DNA of 19,748 nucleotides from an uncultured Mycoplasmatota bacterium (GCA_900557185.1 USRP01000020.1:1-19748), one strand, 5' to 3'. Positions 7,974-16,464 are shown, counted from the stretch's first letter. Translations and numbers: made by a program. The notes: generated by a model not told the origin, from the sequence alone.

Positions 7974-9197
7974 TTATACATCTGCTTTATAAAAGCGAAT
8001 GGTAAAAGTAGTTCCTTTCCCCTCTGTACTATCTACCATAATCGTTCCGTTCTCTTTTTGAATAATCGTCTTTGACATATTTAAGCCAATCCCTATCGAT
8101 TCGCCTGACGAATTTTTACCTTTGTAAAAACGTTCAAAAATATGAGGTAAATCTTCTTTGGCAATGCCTGTTCCATTATCTTGAATTAAAAATTCTGTAA
8201 ATAATGGATTATCCGTTATTTTAATAATAATCATTCCGCCAACTGGTGTATGTTCGTGAGCATTCTTTAATAGATTGACAAAAGCTTCTACAGTCCATTT
8301 CTGATCTAAGATGACAGTACTCTTTTTATCGCCGACAATTAATACTGTCTGTTTTTTTAATTCAATCGGTATGTTAATTGGTTCTAATGCTTTCTTAATT
8401 AATTCTTTGGTAACTACTTTTTCTTCTTTAAAAGTAACTGTTCCCGCATCAATTCGAGACATTTTTAATAAAGTCGTAATTAACCATTCAATTCTTTCTA
8501 ATTGAGCACGATTTTTATTGAGTATTTCTTTCTTCTGTTTTCCTCTTACTTTTCCATCACTCAATAGATCATTCATGACATACATACTCGTTAATGGCGT
8601 TCTTAATTGATGAGAAATATCTGATAATACACTCTCTAAATACTTTTGTTGTTCTAAGGCACGTTCTTTATCTTCTTTTAACAAGACACTCATTTTATAT
8701 ACATCATTCTTCAAGGAACTTAATATACCGTCTTCATAATCTCTAATATCGAGGTTGTAATTTCCTGCTAGTACCGTTAATAAATAACGATCTAATTCTT
8801 TCAATTTACGATCTTGATTCCATTGATACCAAATATAAGCAATATTTAATACGATAAATAAAAGTGTAACAAAGATAATTTGTGATACTAATAAGTTATA
8901 ATGTGCTTGTTTTAAGTCTTGGAAATACTTTAAGTCATCACTAGTAAGATATCCATATTTTTCTAACACACTAGTATCTACTTTACGAAAGTCAGTTTTC
9001 TCATAAAGCTGAATCATTTCTTCCTCATTTTCTGGATGTTCTTCTATGACCTTTTTTAACAATGTTCCTTCACGTTCATAGACATGTTTTTGATAGATAT
9101 CAGTCGTCACATTGGTCATGATTACAGCAAATAAAATACATGAGAAAAATAAGCATAGTTCAAATAAGATAAATTGTTTTCTCTTCTTTCCTAACAT
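7974..9197 (-). CDS. Two-component sensor histidine kinase
   Basis: A 407-residue membrane kinase: helix 1 (about 9-29), a roughly 70-residue extracytoplasmic loop, helix 2 (about 104-124), a HAMP-like linker, the HisKA dimerisation domain with phospho-acceptor His196 in SDISHQLRTPLTS, and a HATPase domain with N-box NLLKNAHEH (308-316), DNGTGI (340-345), FERFYKG (354-360) and GIGLNM (369-374). It should autophosphorylate on His196 and pass the phosphate to the regulator encoded just before it. ATG 9197 lies inside the regulator's last codons (7-base overlap) with AGGTGA upstream, so translation is coupled. The loop is larger than in the BceS intramembrane-sensing kinases, so direct ligand sensing is possible. 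Confidence 0.96.
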   Translation of the reverse strand: MLGKKRKQFILFELCLFFSCILFAVIMTNVTTDIYQKHVYEREGTLLKKVIEEHPENEEEMIQLYEKTDFRKVDTSVLEKYGYLTSDDLKYFQDLKQAHYNLLVSQIIFVTLLFIVLNIAYIWYQWNQDRKLKELDRYLLTVLAGNYNLDIRDYEDGILSSLKNDVYKMSVLLKEDKERALEQQKYLESVLSDISHQLRTPLTSMYVMNDLLSDGKVRGKQKKEILNKNRAQLERIEWLITTLLKMSRIDAGTVTFKEEKVVTKELIKKALEPINIPIELKKQTVLIVGDKKSTVILDQKWTVEAFVNLLKNAHEHTPVGGMIIIKITDNPLFTEFLIQDNGTGIAKEDLPHIFERFYKGKNSSGESIGIGLNMSKTIIQKENGTIMVDSTEGKGTTFTIRFYKADV

Positions 9198-9871
9198 GGG
9201 TCACCTACTTTGTAACCTAATTTACGAACAGTTTGAATAATACGAGGATGATTGGGATCATCTTCTATTTTTTCACGAATTCGTTTAATATAGACCGTTA
9301 ATGTATTATCGTTGACATATTCTTCATTTACATCCCAGATGTTTGCTAAAATAGACTCTCTTTTTAATACTTGATTATAATTCAGTGCAAGTGTCAAAAA
9401 GATTTTATACTCTAATGCCGTCAGCATGACATCAACACCGTTTTTAAATACTTTAGCTTGATACATATCTAATACAACATTTCCTATTTGAATGGTATTA
9501 TCCTGTTTCCTGCCACTACGACGTAATACTGTCTTAATACGAGATAACAATTCTCTTGCTTTAAATGGCTTCGTAATATAATCATCGGCTCCCATATCTA
9601 ACCCCATAACGATTGAAACTTCTTGATCATTCGCTGTTAAAAAGATAGTTGGAACTTCTTTTATCTTTTGCATATCACGATATAGATCAAAACCATTCCC
9701 ATCCGGTAAATTTAAATCTAATAAAACAAGATCAAAGTTCGTTTGCGAAAATTTATCAAATGCTTCTTTTAATGTAGCTGCTTGATAGATATCAAACCCT
9801 TCTTGTTCTAAATAATATTTTAATCCAAAACGAATTGTTTCATCATCTTCTACAATGAGTAACTTCTGCAT
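9191..9871 (-). CDS. OmpR/PhoB-family response regulator
   Basis: A DNA-binding response regulator of 226 residues from the chosen start. The receiver domain has the acidic pair ED (8-9), phospho-acceptor Asp52 in LLDLNLPDG, the switch Thr in FLTAND and the KPFKARELLSRI segment. The C-terminal winged helix (about 125-222) has LTALEYKIFLTLALN and the recognition region NDNTLTVYIKRIREKI. A GTG three codons upstream (9880) would also be open, but the AGGTGA at 9877-9882 overlaps it and is ideally placed for ATG 9871. It precedes and overlaps the kinase gene. Likely targets are the promoter of the VanY-like/ABC operon and its own promoter, both carrying TGTCA-type repeats. Confidence 0.96.
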   Translation of the reverse strand: MQKLLIVEDDETIRFGLKYYLEQEGFDIYQAATLKEAFDKFSQTNFDLVLLDLNLPDGNGFDLYRDMQKIKEVPTIFLTANDQEVSIVMGLDMGADDYITKPFKARELLSRIKTVLRRSGRKQDNTIQIGNVVLDMYQAKVFKNGVDVMLTALEYKIFLTLALNYNQVLKRESILANIWDVNEEYVNDNTLTVYIKRIREKIEDDPNHPRIIQTVRKLGYKVGDPC

Positions 9872-9888
9872 GCATATCACCTAACGTT

Positions 9889-9930
9889 ATTATACTATAA
9901 ATTCATATTCTGTCATGACTATTTTGTCAT
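9889..9930 (-). promoter_or_regulatory. Promoter of the two-component genes with candidate operator repeats
   Basis: On the minus strand, ATGACA (9911-9916) as -35, a 16-base spacer and TATAAT (9889-9894). A second ATGACA lies 14 bases further up (9925-9930). The nonamer TGACAGAAT here also occurs at 7960-7968 near the ABC promoter, on the other strand, suggesting a shared regulator site and autoregulation. Confidence 0.65.
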
Positions 9931-9940
9931 AAAAAAAGAA

Positions 9941-10564
9941 TTATAGATCTTTTACTACAATTCCTAATAATTTCGATAAATGTAATGCTTGTTCAGGATT
10001 TACAATCATTCCTTGAATACTTTCTAAATCCGTTTTTAAACCATCTATTTGATTACTAGACATATCTACATCTTTTAAAGATGTGTGTAATAGTTCTAGC
10101 TCTAATAATTCATTTTCTTGTAATAATATTTTTTTACATGTTGAATCCTGTAAAATCATATTTTGAAACGAACAATTTAATAATTTGATTTCTTTCATCG
10201 TTGTAAACGAGAAATTCACGTAACGTCCAACACAATTTTGAAACGTAACTTTTTTAAATGCTGTCATACCAAAATCAGTTCCTACCATTTTACAATTATC
10301 AAATGTTACCTGATGTAAAACAGGACCAGCAAATTCAGCATCCGTATTCCATACGACATTGGAAAAATCACAGTTTTTAAAGACAACATCATAGCAGGAA
10401 ATATTTTGAAAATGTAAATCAGTCAGTGTTGCTTTTTCAAAATAACAATGATTACACTCTGTAATATTAGAATAATCAAACTGATCTTGTTCTGTTACTT
10501 TTATATATTCTAAAGTATCTTCTATATGTTCAGAATCTAGACTTCTGAGGGAATCGACTCTCAT
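9941..10564 (-). CDS. Pentapeptide-repeat protein (Qnr/MfpA-like fold)
   Basis: A 207-residue protein made largely of five-residue turns in the A(D/N)LXX style: for example CYFEKATLTDLHFQN, VVFKNCDFSNVVW, VTFDNCKMVGTDF, VTFQNCVGRYVNF and LLNCSFQNMIL, running over residues 30 to 175. Such sequences fold into a right-handed four-sided beta-helix. The C-terminal EQALHLSKLLGIVV segment is the helical dimer tail seen in Qnr-like chromosomal proteins. Some relatives mimic DNA and protect gyrase from quinolones, but many have no known role, and resistance cannot be claimed. ATG 10564 overlaps the rhodanese stop as ATGA and has no strong ribosome binding site, so translation is probably coupled. Its end lies 10 bases from the two-component operator region. 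Confidence 0.85.
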   Translation of the reverse strand: MRVDSLRSLDSEHIEDTLEYIKVTEQDQFDYSNITECNHCYFEKATLTDLHFQNISCYDVVFKNCDFSNVVWNTDAEFAGPVLHQVTFDNCKMVGTDFGMTAFKKVTFQNCVGRYVNFSFTTMKEIKLLNCSFQNMILQDSTCKKILLQENELLELELLHTSLKDVDMSSNQIDGLKTDLESIQGMIVNPEQALHLSKLLGIVVKDL

Positions 10565-10956
10565 GACTGACTCAATTCTCCATCATAGTCTTGTATACCC
10601 CCTATTTCGTATACATTTTTATAACCTAAAGATGCTAATTTTGCACTGGCTTGAATACTACGATTTCCACTTTCACAATAGACAAGTATCTTCTGATTAT
10701 AATCTTTTAATTTTCCTACAACCGTTCCATCGATTGCATGTAGAGGAATATTAATAGATTCTTTAATATGCCCTGTTTGATACTCTTCTTCTGTTCTAAC
10801 ATCCACTATTATTGTATCTTTTTCTTCCATATATTCCTTGGCCACATCCATAGAAATATGTGTATAACCAGCATCAGTCTTTTCAATAACATTTTTCTCT
10901 TCACATCCTGTTGTAAAACATAATAAGCATATTAATAAAATGACTAACTTTTTCAT
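10561..10956 (-). CDS. Rhodanese-domain lipoprotein
   Basis: A 131-residue protein with an N-terminal signal peptide (KK followed by a hydrophobic stretch) ending in a lipobox-like TTGC, so Cys18 should be lipidated and the protein anchored outside the membrane. The rhodanese domain (about 32-125) has VDVRTEEEY, GHIKESINIP, and the active-site loop CESGNR (94-99) with catalytic Cys94, then GGI near the end. It may transfer sulfane sulfur or serve redox or thiol chemistry at the cell surface; the substrate is unknown. An ATG nine codons upstream (10983) overlaps the TATGAT -10 box and lacks a ribosome binding site, whereas ATG 10956 has AGGA seven bases upstream. It overlaps the pentapeptide gene by 4 bases. 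Confidence 0.88.
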   Translation of the reverse strand: MKKLVILLICLLCFTTGCEEKNVIEKTDAGYTHISMDVAKEYMEEKDTIIVDVRTEEEYQTGHIKESINIPLHAIDGTVVGKLKDYNQKILVYCESGNRSIQASAKLASLGYKNVYEIGGIQDYDGELSQS

Positions 10957-10978
10957 ATTTTTCCTACTTTCCTCAAAC

Positions 10979-11007
10979 ATCATATCAAGTTCATGTTAAA
11001 AAATCAA
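10979..11007 (-). promoter_or_regulatory. SigA-like promoter of the rhodanese-pentapeptide operon
   Basis: On the minus strand, TTGATT (11002-11007), a 17-base spacer and TATGAT (10979-10984), about 22 bases upstream of the chosen rhodanese start. This position rules out the longer reading frame start. The remaining intergenic bases up to 11075 are AT-rich with nothing recognisable. Confidence 0.7.
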
Positions 11008-11069
11008 CTAATTTTTATTATAAAAAATAAAGATAATTAATCAATTTCTTTTCCTTCAAAAAATAATAT

Positions 11070-11116
11070 TTAAAATAATAAAACCCTAATTGTTTATCAA
11101 ATTCAATTAGAGTTTT
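11070..11116 (-). terminator. Intrinsic terminator of the M23 peptidase gene
   Basis: Minus-strand arms AAAACTCTAATTG (11116-11104) and CAATTAGGGTTTT (11092-11080) pair over 13 bases with one G-U pair and an 11-base loop, followed by an interrupted T-rich tail. It lies 30 bases after the M23 stop. Confidence 0.85.
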
Positions 11117-11146
11117 ATCCATATTTATCATATATTCTTTTGCCGA

Positions 11147-12424
11147 TTAATACATCGTTGTTCTATCTTTAAAGTAATCCGTAGCTCCACCACTCCATGG
11201 AAAATTAACTGTTTGTCTTGGATCATAAGTATTAGCGATGAAAGTATTCCAACTCATGTAATCTTTTAGATAGTGCCCATGAGCAATTCCGAAGTGAAGA
11301 TGCTGAGCAGTTGAACAACTATCCCACCATTCAGAATTTCTATCTCCACCCATAATACCGATTTGTGTATTTTGTGTAACAACTTGACCAACACTTACAT
11401 CAATTCTTCTTAAGTGAGCATACTCTGTCGTATATTTCTTTCCATTGACAGTATGGATAATAAAAATCATATTACCACCACAATTAGAACGATAACGTGT
11501 CCCAATTACAACTCCATCCGCTGCTGGATAAATCGGTACAGTACCCTTTCGAGATACATCTAATGCTTCATGAAGTTCATAAACCCCTGTCGCCGGATTT
11601 AAACGATATCCATATTCACTAGTTACATATCCTTCAATAATTGGTCTTAAGAAACTTGTTCCTGGTGGCAAAGTTCCAATTCCTGAAGAACCAGTTCCAG
11701 GACTACTACTACCACCATTTACAGGTGGAATACGTCCACATGTTTTCGTATCTTCATTATCAGAACATCCCATATTTTCCAATACTTTAATTGCTTCTTT
11801 TTGCATCTCTATTTCATCTTTAGCAGACATTTTTATATCAGTTACTTCTGTTAAGTGTTCACCTAATTTTTTGGTTTCTTCTTCTAACGTTGCTTGTTTT
11901 TCTTTTAAGTTCGTCTTCTTCGTATCCATCTCTGTTTGTTTCTTCTTCGTATCTGCTACTGTTTTATCGTATTCATCTATTAAATCTTCGTTATAGCCAG
12001 ATACTTGTTCAGATACAGCCATACGGTAGATAAAATCAGTAAAGTCTTGGGCTCCAAAAGCATATTCTAAGTAGGCATTATCACCACTTGATATTTGTAC
12101 AAAACTAATTACTTTTTTGACTTCTCCATCTAATTTTTCAGTCTTTTTATTTAATTCATCAATATCATTTTGTAATTTTTTAATATCTTCTTGTAATTGT
12201 GATACCTCTTTCTTTAAATTTTCTACTGTTTGATTATTGGTATCAATCTGATCTTGTGTCTTCTCTGCTTCAGCACTAGCATTTTTATATTCTTCTTCCG
12301 CTTTTGCTAACTTAGCTTTCAAATCACCAAGTGTTTCAGCTTTTGCTTGAAACGGATATAATATAATCGAAGCAATCATAGCTGTTGCTAAAAAAAGAGT
12401 CAATATTTTAACACCTAACTTCAT
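11147..12424 (-). CDS. Secreted coiled-coil M23 metallopeptidase (EnvC/PcsB/CwlO-like architecture)
   Basis: A 425-residue exported wall protein. The signal peptide (1-29) ends in FQAKA before Glu30. A long Lys/Glu-rich coiled coil spans about 30-215. A Gly/Ser/Pro linker (231-257) leads to an M23 domain (about 258-405). Zinc residues are visible: His285 and Asp289 (HEALD) and the H-L-H pair 375-377, with YAH at 336-338. The domain should cut peptidoglycan cross-bridges; coiled coils in this architecture often keep the enzyme controlled by division machinery such as FtsEX. Four cysteines (220, 229, 315, 370) are exported, allowing disulfides. An ATG nine codons upstream overlaps the TATAAT box, while ATG 12424 has AGGTGA, so it is preferred. 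Single-gene unit with its own promoter and terminator. Confidence 0.9.
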   Translation of the reverse strand: MKLGVKILTLFLATAMIASIILYPFQAKAETLGDLKAKLAKAEEEYKNASAEAEKTQDQIDTNNQTVENLKKEVSQLQEDIKKLQNDIDELNKKTEKLDGEVKKVISFVQISSGDNAYLEYAFGAQDFTDFIYRMAVSEQVSGYNEDLIDEYDKTVADTKKKQTEMDTKKTNLKEKQATLEEETKKLGEHLTEVTDIKMSAKDEIEMQKEAIKVLENMGCSDNEDTKTCGRIPPVNGGSSSPGTGSSGIGTLPPGTSFLRPIIEGYVTSEYGYRLNPATGVYELHEALDVSRKGTVPIYPAADGVVIGTRYRSNCGGNMIFIIHTVNGKKYTTEYAHLRRIDVSVGQVVTQNTQIGIMGGDRNSEWWDSCSTAQHLHFGIAHGHYLKDYMSWNTFIANTYDPRQTVNFPWSGGATDYFKDRTTMY

Positions 12425-12449
12425 AGAATCACCTATCCTTACATATAAC

Positions 12450-12455
12450 ATTATA
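12450..12455 (-). promoter_or_regulatory. Candidate -10 box of the M23 peptidase gene
   Basis: TATAAT on the minus strand, 25 bases upstream of the chosen ATG. A TTGTCG lies upstream but with a 19-base gap, so the -35 is poor. Confidence 0.5.
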
Positions 12456-12515
12456 CTATAATTTCTATTTTTTTCGACAAGAAAATCTTGGAAATATTTG
12501 ATTTGACATTTTTTA

Positions 12516-12544
12516 ACACAAAAAAAGTTCTTTAAGAACTTTTT
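12516..12544 (-). terminator. Intrinsic terminator of rnr
   Basis: Near-perfect palindrome of 11-base arms (12522-12532 and 12534-12544, GTTCTT/AAGAAC core), followed on the minus strand by a T run. The rnr stop codon (12534-12532) lies at its centre. Confidence 0.85.
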
Positions 12545-15500
12545 AATGTTTTTACTTTTTGTGGTTGGACTAATGAAAATTGTACTTCTAAATTTTGGTA
12601 CGAAACATCATCTAGATGACATTTAATTCTCTGTCCAATACGCAATGAATCATGTTTTACTTTATGGTAATATGCTAAAGCATCCGATACAAATACATAA
12701 TCTTTTAACATATCTCTTGGAATTAATCCTGTAATACAATTATCTAATTGAATACGAATCCCAAATGGATCTACCATGATAATACGAGCATCAAAATCTT
12801 CTCCAATATATCCTTCTAAGTATTCAATTCCTTTGACACGATCTACTTCTCTTTCGCATTCTTGTGCATTTACTTCTTGTAGAGAACTATGCATCAATTG
12901 ATGAGTTAACTTACGTTCCATACGATATGCGGTTCTTTCATTATACTTATTGCTTTTCTCAAGTTTAATTGCACGATGAGCAAGTAAGTCTGGATAACGA
13001 CGAATTGGAGATGTGAAATGAGAATAGTTAGAACTTGCTAATCCGAAGTGATGGAAATTTTCTACTGAATAGAATGCTTTATTCATTGCTCTTAAGAATA
13101 AGTAAGCAATTGTCGCATAATTTTCATCCCCTTCAAATTGTTTTAATAAAGATTCAATTTGTCCAGGTTCTACCCCATAATCTAAATTTAATTGATAATG
13201 ATAACCCATTTTATTTAACATTTCTAATACATTTTTAATATGATATGGATCTGGTTTTGGATGGACACGATATTGGAATGGATGATTTAACTGTTCCATC
13301 ATCGTGGCTGCACACTCATTGGCAGCAATCATAAAATCTTCGATTAACTTCTCTCCTTCTCCACGCGTTAATACTTCTACTTCAGTTGCTCTTCCTTCAT
13401 CATCTAAAATATATTTTGGTTTTGGAATTTCAAATGAGATAGCACCACGATTTTGTCTTTGATTACGTAGTAAGTGTGCTAAATCTTGCATTTTGGATAA
13501 ACTATCTTTAAATGGTTGATATCCCTCGACATCTTTTCCATCTAATACTTCATTTACTTTTTGATAAGTCATTCTCTTTTTAGAGCAGATAACTGACTCA
13601 TAAAAGTCATAATTGATAATATTTCCTTCACGATCTATCTCCATAATACAAGATAGTGTTAAACGATCTTCGTTTGGATTTAACGAACAAATTCCATTCG
13701 ATAATCTTTCTGGTAACATCGGAATTACTCTATCAGCTACATATACACTCGTACCTCTTTTATCAGCTTCTTTATCTAGCGCACTATCTTCTTTGACATA
13801 GTAAGATACGTCGGCGATATGTACTCCTAACTCATAATTACCATTTTCTAATATATCGATAGAAACAGCATCATCGAAATCTTTCGCATCATCTCCATCA
13901 ATCGTAAAGATTTCTTTATCACGTAAATCAAGGCGACGATTTACTTCTTGATGGAATACTTGTGATGGAACATGATCTGCTTCATATAATACTTGACTTG
14001 GAAAATCTTTTGGAATATTGTGTTCATCTAAGATTTGGTCTACTAATACTTTTGGATCATACATATTTCCATATACTTTTACAACTTTAGCAGATAAAAA
14101 TTCCGCATTTTTATCAAAACGAATCATAACACGATCATCTACTTGCGCTCCTAAAGTATCGGTTAATAAAATTGGCTCTTCTAGACGATCTTCATCCATA
14201 ATTGCATAATACTTTCCATTCTCTTCAATCACCGTTGCAAACGCATCTTCTAAAATACACTTATGTTTCATAATTTCACCTAACATTTCCTTTGTATCAT
14301 GATGGATTTTTACAAGTACTCGGTCTTTATTTCTAGCTCCTTTTACAAAACGACTAGGAACAAGTACATGTCCTCCATTTTCTAATTCTACCAATCCATA
14401 TGGACCTTTTCCTTCTTTATAGATACCTACTTTCATATCTTTACCAATTAATGATTTATAAAAACCATGATTTTCTTCAACATGAAATCCATCTATCATA
14501 AATTCTAATACCATACGCAATTCATTTTCTGGTAGTGATATTTTCTCCTTTAACTCATCAAAAGATAATTCTTGATTACTTAACAATGTTTCAATTTCAC
14601 GGATCTCATGAAAGTAAGATACTCCTTTAATTTGATACAACTTTTTTCGTTGTTCACTTTTCTTAGCTTGTTTACTTTGTAACTCTTTCTCTTTTTGTAA
14701 TATTTCCTGTTCTTCTAAAACTTGATCGAACTTTTCAATATTCTCGTAATGTTGATCTAAGACAATATCATTTAGTATTTTTTGATTAATATATGCGAAA
14801 TAATTTCTAGCTGGTGTTGTACAATGCGCATAATATTGAAATCCTAATCCCTTATGTCCTGTGTTATGTTTTCTATAATATGAGAACATTGGCAACATAT
14901 CTAAAATATTAATCACATATTCTTGTTCTTGAATATCATTACAACAATTTTTAATATATTCTAATTCTTCATCAGAAATATCAAAATCATTTAAACGATA
15001 CATCATTGGGATACCATTTTCATAACATAATTTTGCTTGATAAAAGTTCACTAATACTTTCAATTCTGAAATCATTAAATGGGATTTACTATATGTCTTA
15101 TTACCGTGATAATGCTCTCCTGTTTCCATGAAGTGTAATAATTCTTTAATTAAATGGTATTTCCTCTGAGCGGTATTATCATGGTGATATTTTCTCATAA
15201 TTCCATAGAAACGATTCCATGTATCTACATAATTATATTTATTCAATTCCATCAAATGATTCACTTGATCATAGTTATAATTTTTAGAAATTTTCGCAAC
15301 TCCACGACAAATAGAAATATCAGTTAGACAATTGTTTTTATCAAATTCTAATTCATAGACAATCACATTCTTAGTCGCATGTTCTTCTGGAGAAGCATTT
15401 AAGGAAAAGATTTCTCGTTTTGTTTTATTACTAACCATATCTCTTTTTCCTGTAAACCAATTCCCTTTTGCTTGAGAAGATAATTTTTTATGTTGTTCAA

Positions 15501-16362
15501 AAATATCGACAGCATTTACGATATACAAATTAACATATAACTTCCCATTTTCTTCATGGAATGAAACCGCATCTTCACGAAGTGATGTATTCTCATCATC
15601 AATGGTAAAGATAAATTCATCATCATAATTTTTCATTTCTTTTGGGAAATGATATCTTACATGTTCCTTATCTTCAAAACAGTGTAACTGTAGTCCTGTC
15701 ATAATCACTCCAAGTGATTGATAACGATATTTTTGATATGACTTTTCACCACTGTGTTTTAATTCCTCTGCTCTCGTTTTATAATCTTGTGCAATATAGT
15801 TTTGAATATCCGGATAAATACTTGTATTCTTTAAAACTGATTTAAACAATTGATATGCATATTCATAATCACTTTGATAACTAGAATTTAAAGAATCATA
15901 GTATTGATCTAACACCCAATCAATTAATCTCTTTTCTCCTACTTTTCCTAATAGATAAAGTGGATGGCTTTGAATATCTGATAAAGCACTGTCCATATTT
16001 TTTTCTAAAAAGATATCTAAATATATTTTTTCAGGGTATGTTAAATAGTCTTCTTCGCATCCTGTTTCATAATAACGAGAAATATTATATATTTCTTGTT
16101 TTACTTTTAAGAAACGTTGATGATACGGAAGATGAATTTTTCCCTCATCTTGTAATTTTTGATAAATATCTTGAATACGAAGTAACGTATTGTGCAAATA
16201 CTTTGGTTTATACTCCGTTGCATAAAAGGGAAACGGATTTGTTTCTCGTTCTAAAAAATCAATTAATTTTTCTACGAGTTGTTCATCATTACAATGATAA
16301 AAATCTTTTAACTGTTCGCTTGTGACTTCTCTTGTTTTATGAATTAATTTTAATATTTCCAT
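12532..16362 (-). CDS. rnr: Ribonuclease R with an extra N-terminal, degenerate RNB-like half
   Basis: A 1276-residue 3'-5' exoribonuclease; usual RNase R is about 700-850. The C-terminal 700 residues are canonical: winged helix (about 586-635), cold-shock domains (about 645-765), RNB domain (about 817-1135) with the catalytic D-X5-D-X-D-D set at Asp822, 828, 830 and 831 and HFTSPIRRYPDL (1115-1126), then an S1 domain (about 1183-1265). The N-terminal 540 residues look like a second RNB: FTIDDENTSLREDAVS (252-267) aligns with FTIDGDDAKDFDDAVS, SLN at 320-322 aligns with SLN at 893-895, and HKGL..YYAHCTTPARNY (503-521) aligns with HFGL..YSHFTSPIRRY. There Asp828 and Asp830 are matched by Leu261 and Glu263, so that copy should be inactive. 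A charged helical linker (about 545-575) joins the halves. AAGGAG precedes ATG 16362. Degrades structured RNA, rRNA and trans-translation targets (family knowledge). Confidence 0.93.
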   Translation of the reverse strand: MEILKLIHKTREVTSEQLKDFYHCNDEQLVEKLIDFLERETNPFPFYATEYKPKYLHNTLLRIQDIYQKLQDEGKIHLPYHQRFLKVKQEIYNISRYYETGCEEDYLTYPEKIYLDIFLEKNMDSALSDIQSHPLYLLGKVGEKRLIDWVLDQYYDSLNSSYQSDYEYAYQLFKSVLKNTSIYPDIQNYIAQDYKTRAEELKHSGEKSYQKYRYQSLGVIMTGLQLHCFEDKEHVRYHFPKEMKNYDDEFIFTIDDENTSLREDAVSFHEENGKLYVNLYIVNAVDIFEQHKKLSSQAKGNWFTGKRDMVSNKTKREIFSLNASPEEHATKNVIVYELEFDKNNCLTDISICRGVAKISKNYNYDQVNHLMELNKYNYVDTWNRFYGIMRKYHHDNTAQRKYHLIKELLHFMETGEHYHGNKTYSKSHLMISELKVLVNFYQAKLCYENGIPMMYRLNDFDISDEELEYIKNCCNDIQEQEYVINILDMLPMFSYYRKHNTGHKGLGFQYYAHCTTPARNYFAYINQKILNDIVLDQHYENIEKFDQVLEEQEILQKEKELQSKQAKKSEQRKKLYQIKGVSYFHEIREIETLLSNQELSFDELKEKISLPENELRMVLEFMIDGFHVEENHGFYKSLIGKDMKVGIYKEGKGPYGLVELENGGHVLVPSRFVKGARNKDRVLVKIHHDTKEMLGEIMKHKCILEDAFATVIEENGKYYAIMDEDRLEEPILLTDTLGAQVDDRVMIRFDKNAEFLSAKVVKVYGNMYDPKVLVDQILDEHNIPKDFPSQVLYEADHVPSQVFHQEVNRRLDLRDKEIFTIDGDDAKDFDDAVSIDILENGNYELGVHIADVSYYVKEDSALDKEADKRGTSVYVADRVIPMLPERLSNGICSLNPNEDRLTLSCIMEIDREGNIINYDFYESVICSKKRMTYQKVNEVLDGKDVEGYQPFKDSLSKMQDLAHLLRNQRQNRGAISFEIPKPKYILDDEGRATEVEVLTRGEGEKLIEDFMIAANECAATMMEQLNHPFQYRVHPKPDPYHIKNVLEMLNKMGYHYQLNLDYGVEPGQIESLLKQFEGDENYATIAYLFLRAMNKAFYSVENFHHFGLASSNYSHFTSPIRRYPDLLAHRAIKLEKSNKYNERTAYRMERKLTHQLMHSSLQEVNAQECEREVDRVKGIEYLEGYIGEDFDARIIMVDPFGIRIQLDNCITGLIPRDMLKDYVFVSDALAYYHKVKHDSLRIGQRIKCHLDDVSYQNLEVQFSLVQPQKVKTLKSS

Positions 16363-16378
16363 ATATGACTCCTTCTAC

Positions 16379-16416
16379 AAAAAAAGCACGCAACGATACC
16401 ATGTTCACTGCGTACT
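16379..16416 (-). terminator. Leader terminator (candidate attenuator) upstream of rnr
   Basis: Minus-strand AGTACGCA (16416-16409) pairs with TGCGTGCT (16392-16385), one G-U pair, around a 16-base loop, followed by a run of six T. It lies between a 15-codon leader ORF and the rnr ribosome binding site. The first stem base directly follows the leader stop codon, so a ribosome there would block the stem. Confidence 0.8.
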
Positions 16417-16464
16417 TTAAAATTCAATATCATATCTTAGTTGTAATAATTGTTTTGCTTTCAT
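16417..16464 (-). CDS. 15-residue leader peptide upstream of rnr
   Basis: An open frame of 15 codons reading MKAKQLLQLRYDIEF and ending in TAA. ATG 16464 has GGGAGA seven bases upstream, a better ribosome binding site than many full genes here. It starts about 30 bases after a TATAAT box, and its stop directly abuts the terminator stem. Position, size and signal quality match leader peptides of ribosome-controlled attenuators that precede Firmicute antibiotic-response or amino-acid genes. There is no obvious run of one amino acid; Leu is the commonest (TTA, TTA, CTA), with Gln next. The peptide probably has no role after synthesis. Not recognised from any named leader. Confidence 0.6.
   Translation of the reverse strand: MKAKQLLQLRYDIEF

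Noticed and set aside
9915..9960. Terminator after the pentapeptide gene
   Set aside because: A run of seven T follows the stop, but the only stem that can be drawn is a short A-T hairpin, so it is not called.
9941..10564. Calling the pentapeptide gene a quinolone-resistance (qnr) gene
   Set aside because: Fold and tail resemble Qnr proteins, but the identity seen is of pattern only, and most chromosomal relatives have no proven resistance role.
10957..10983. Longer N-terminus for the rhodanese (nine more codons)
   Set aside because: The upstream ATG overlaps a -10 box, has no ribosome binding site, and would place charged residues before the signal peptide.
12425..12451. Longer N-terminus for the M23 peptidase
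   Set aside because: The upstream ATG coincides with the TATAAT box; the inner ATG has AGGTGA and starts a proper signal peptide.
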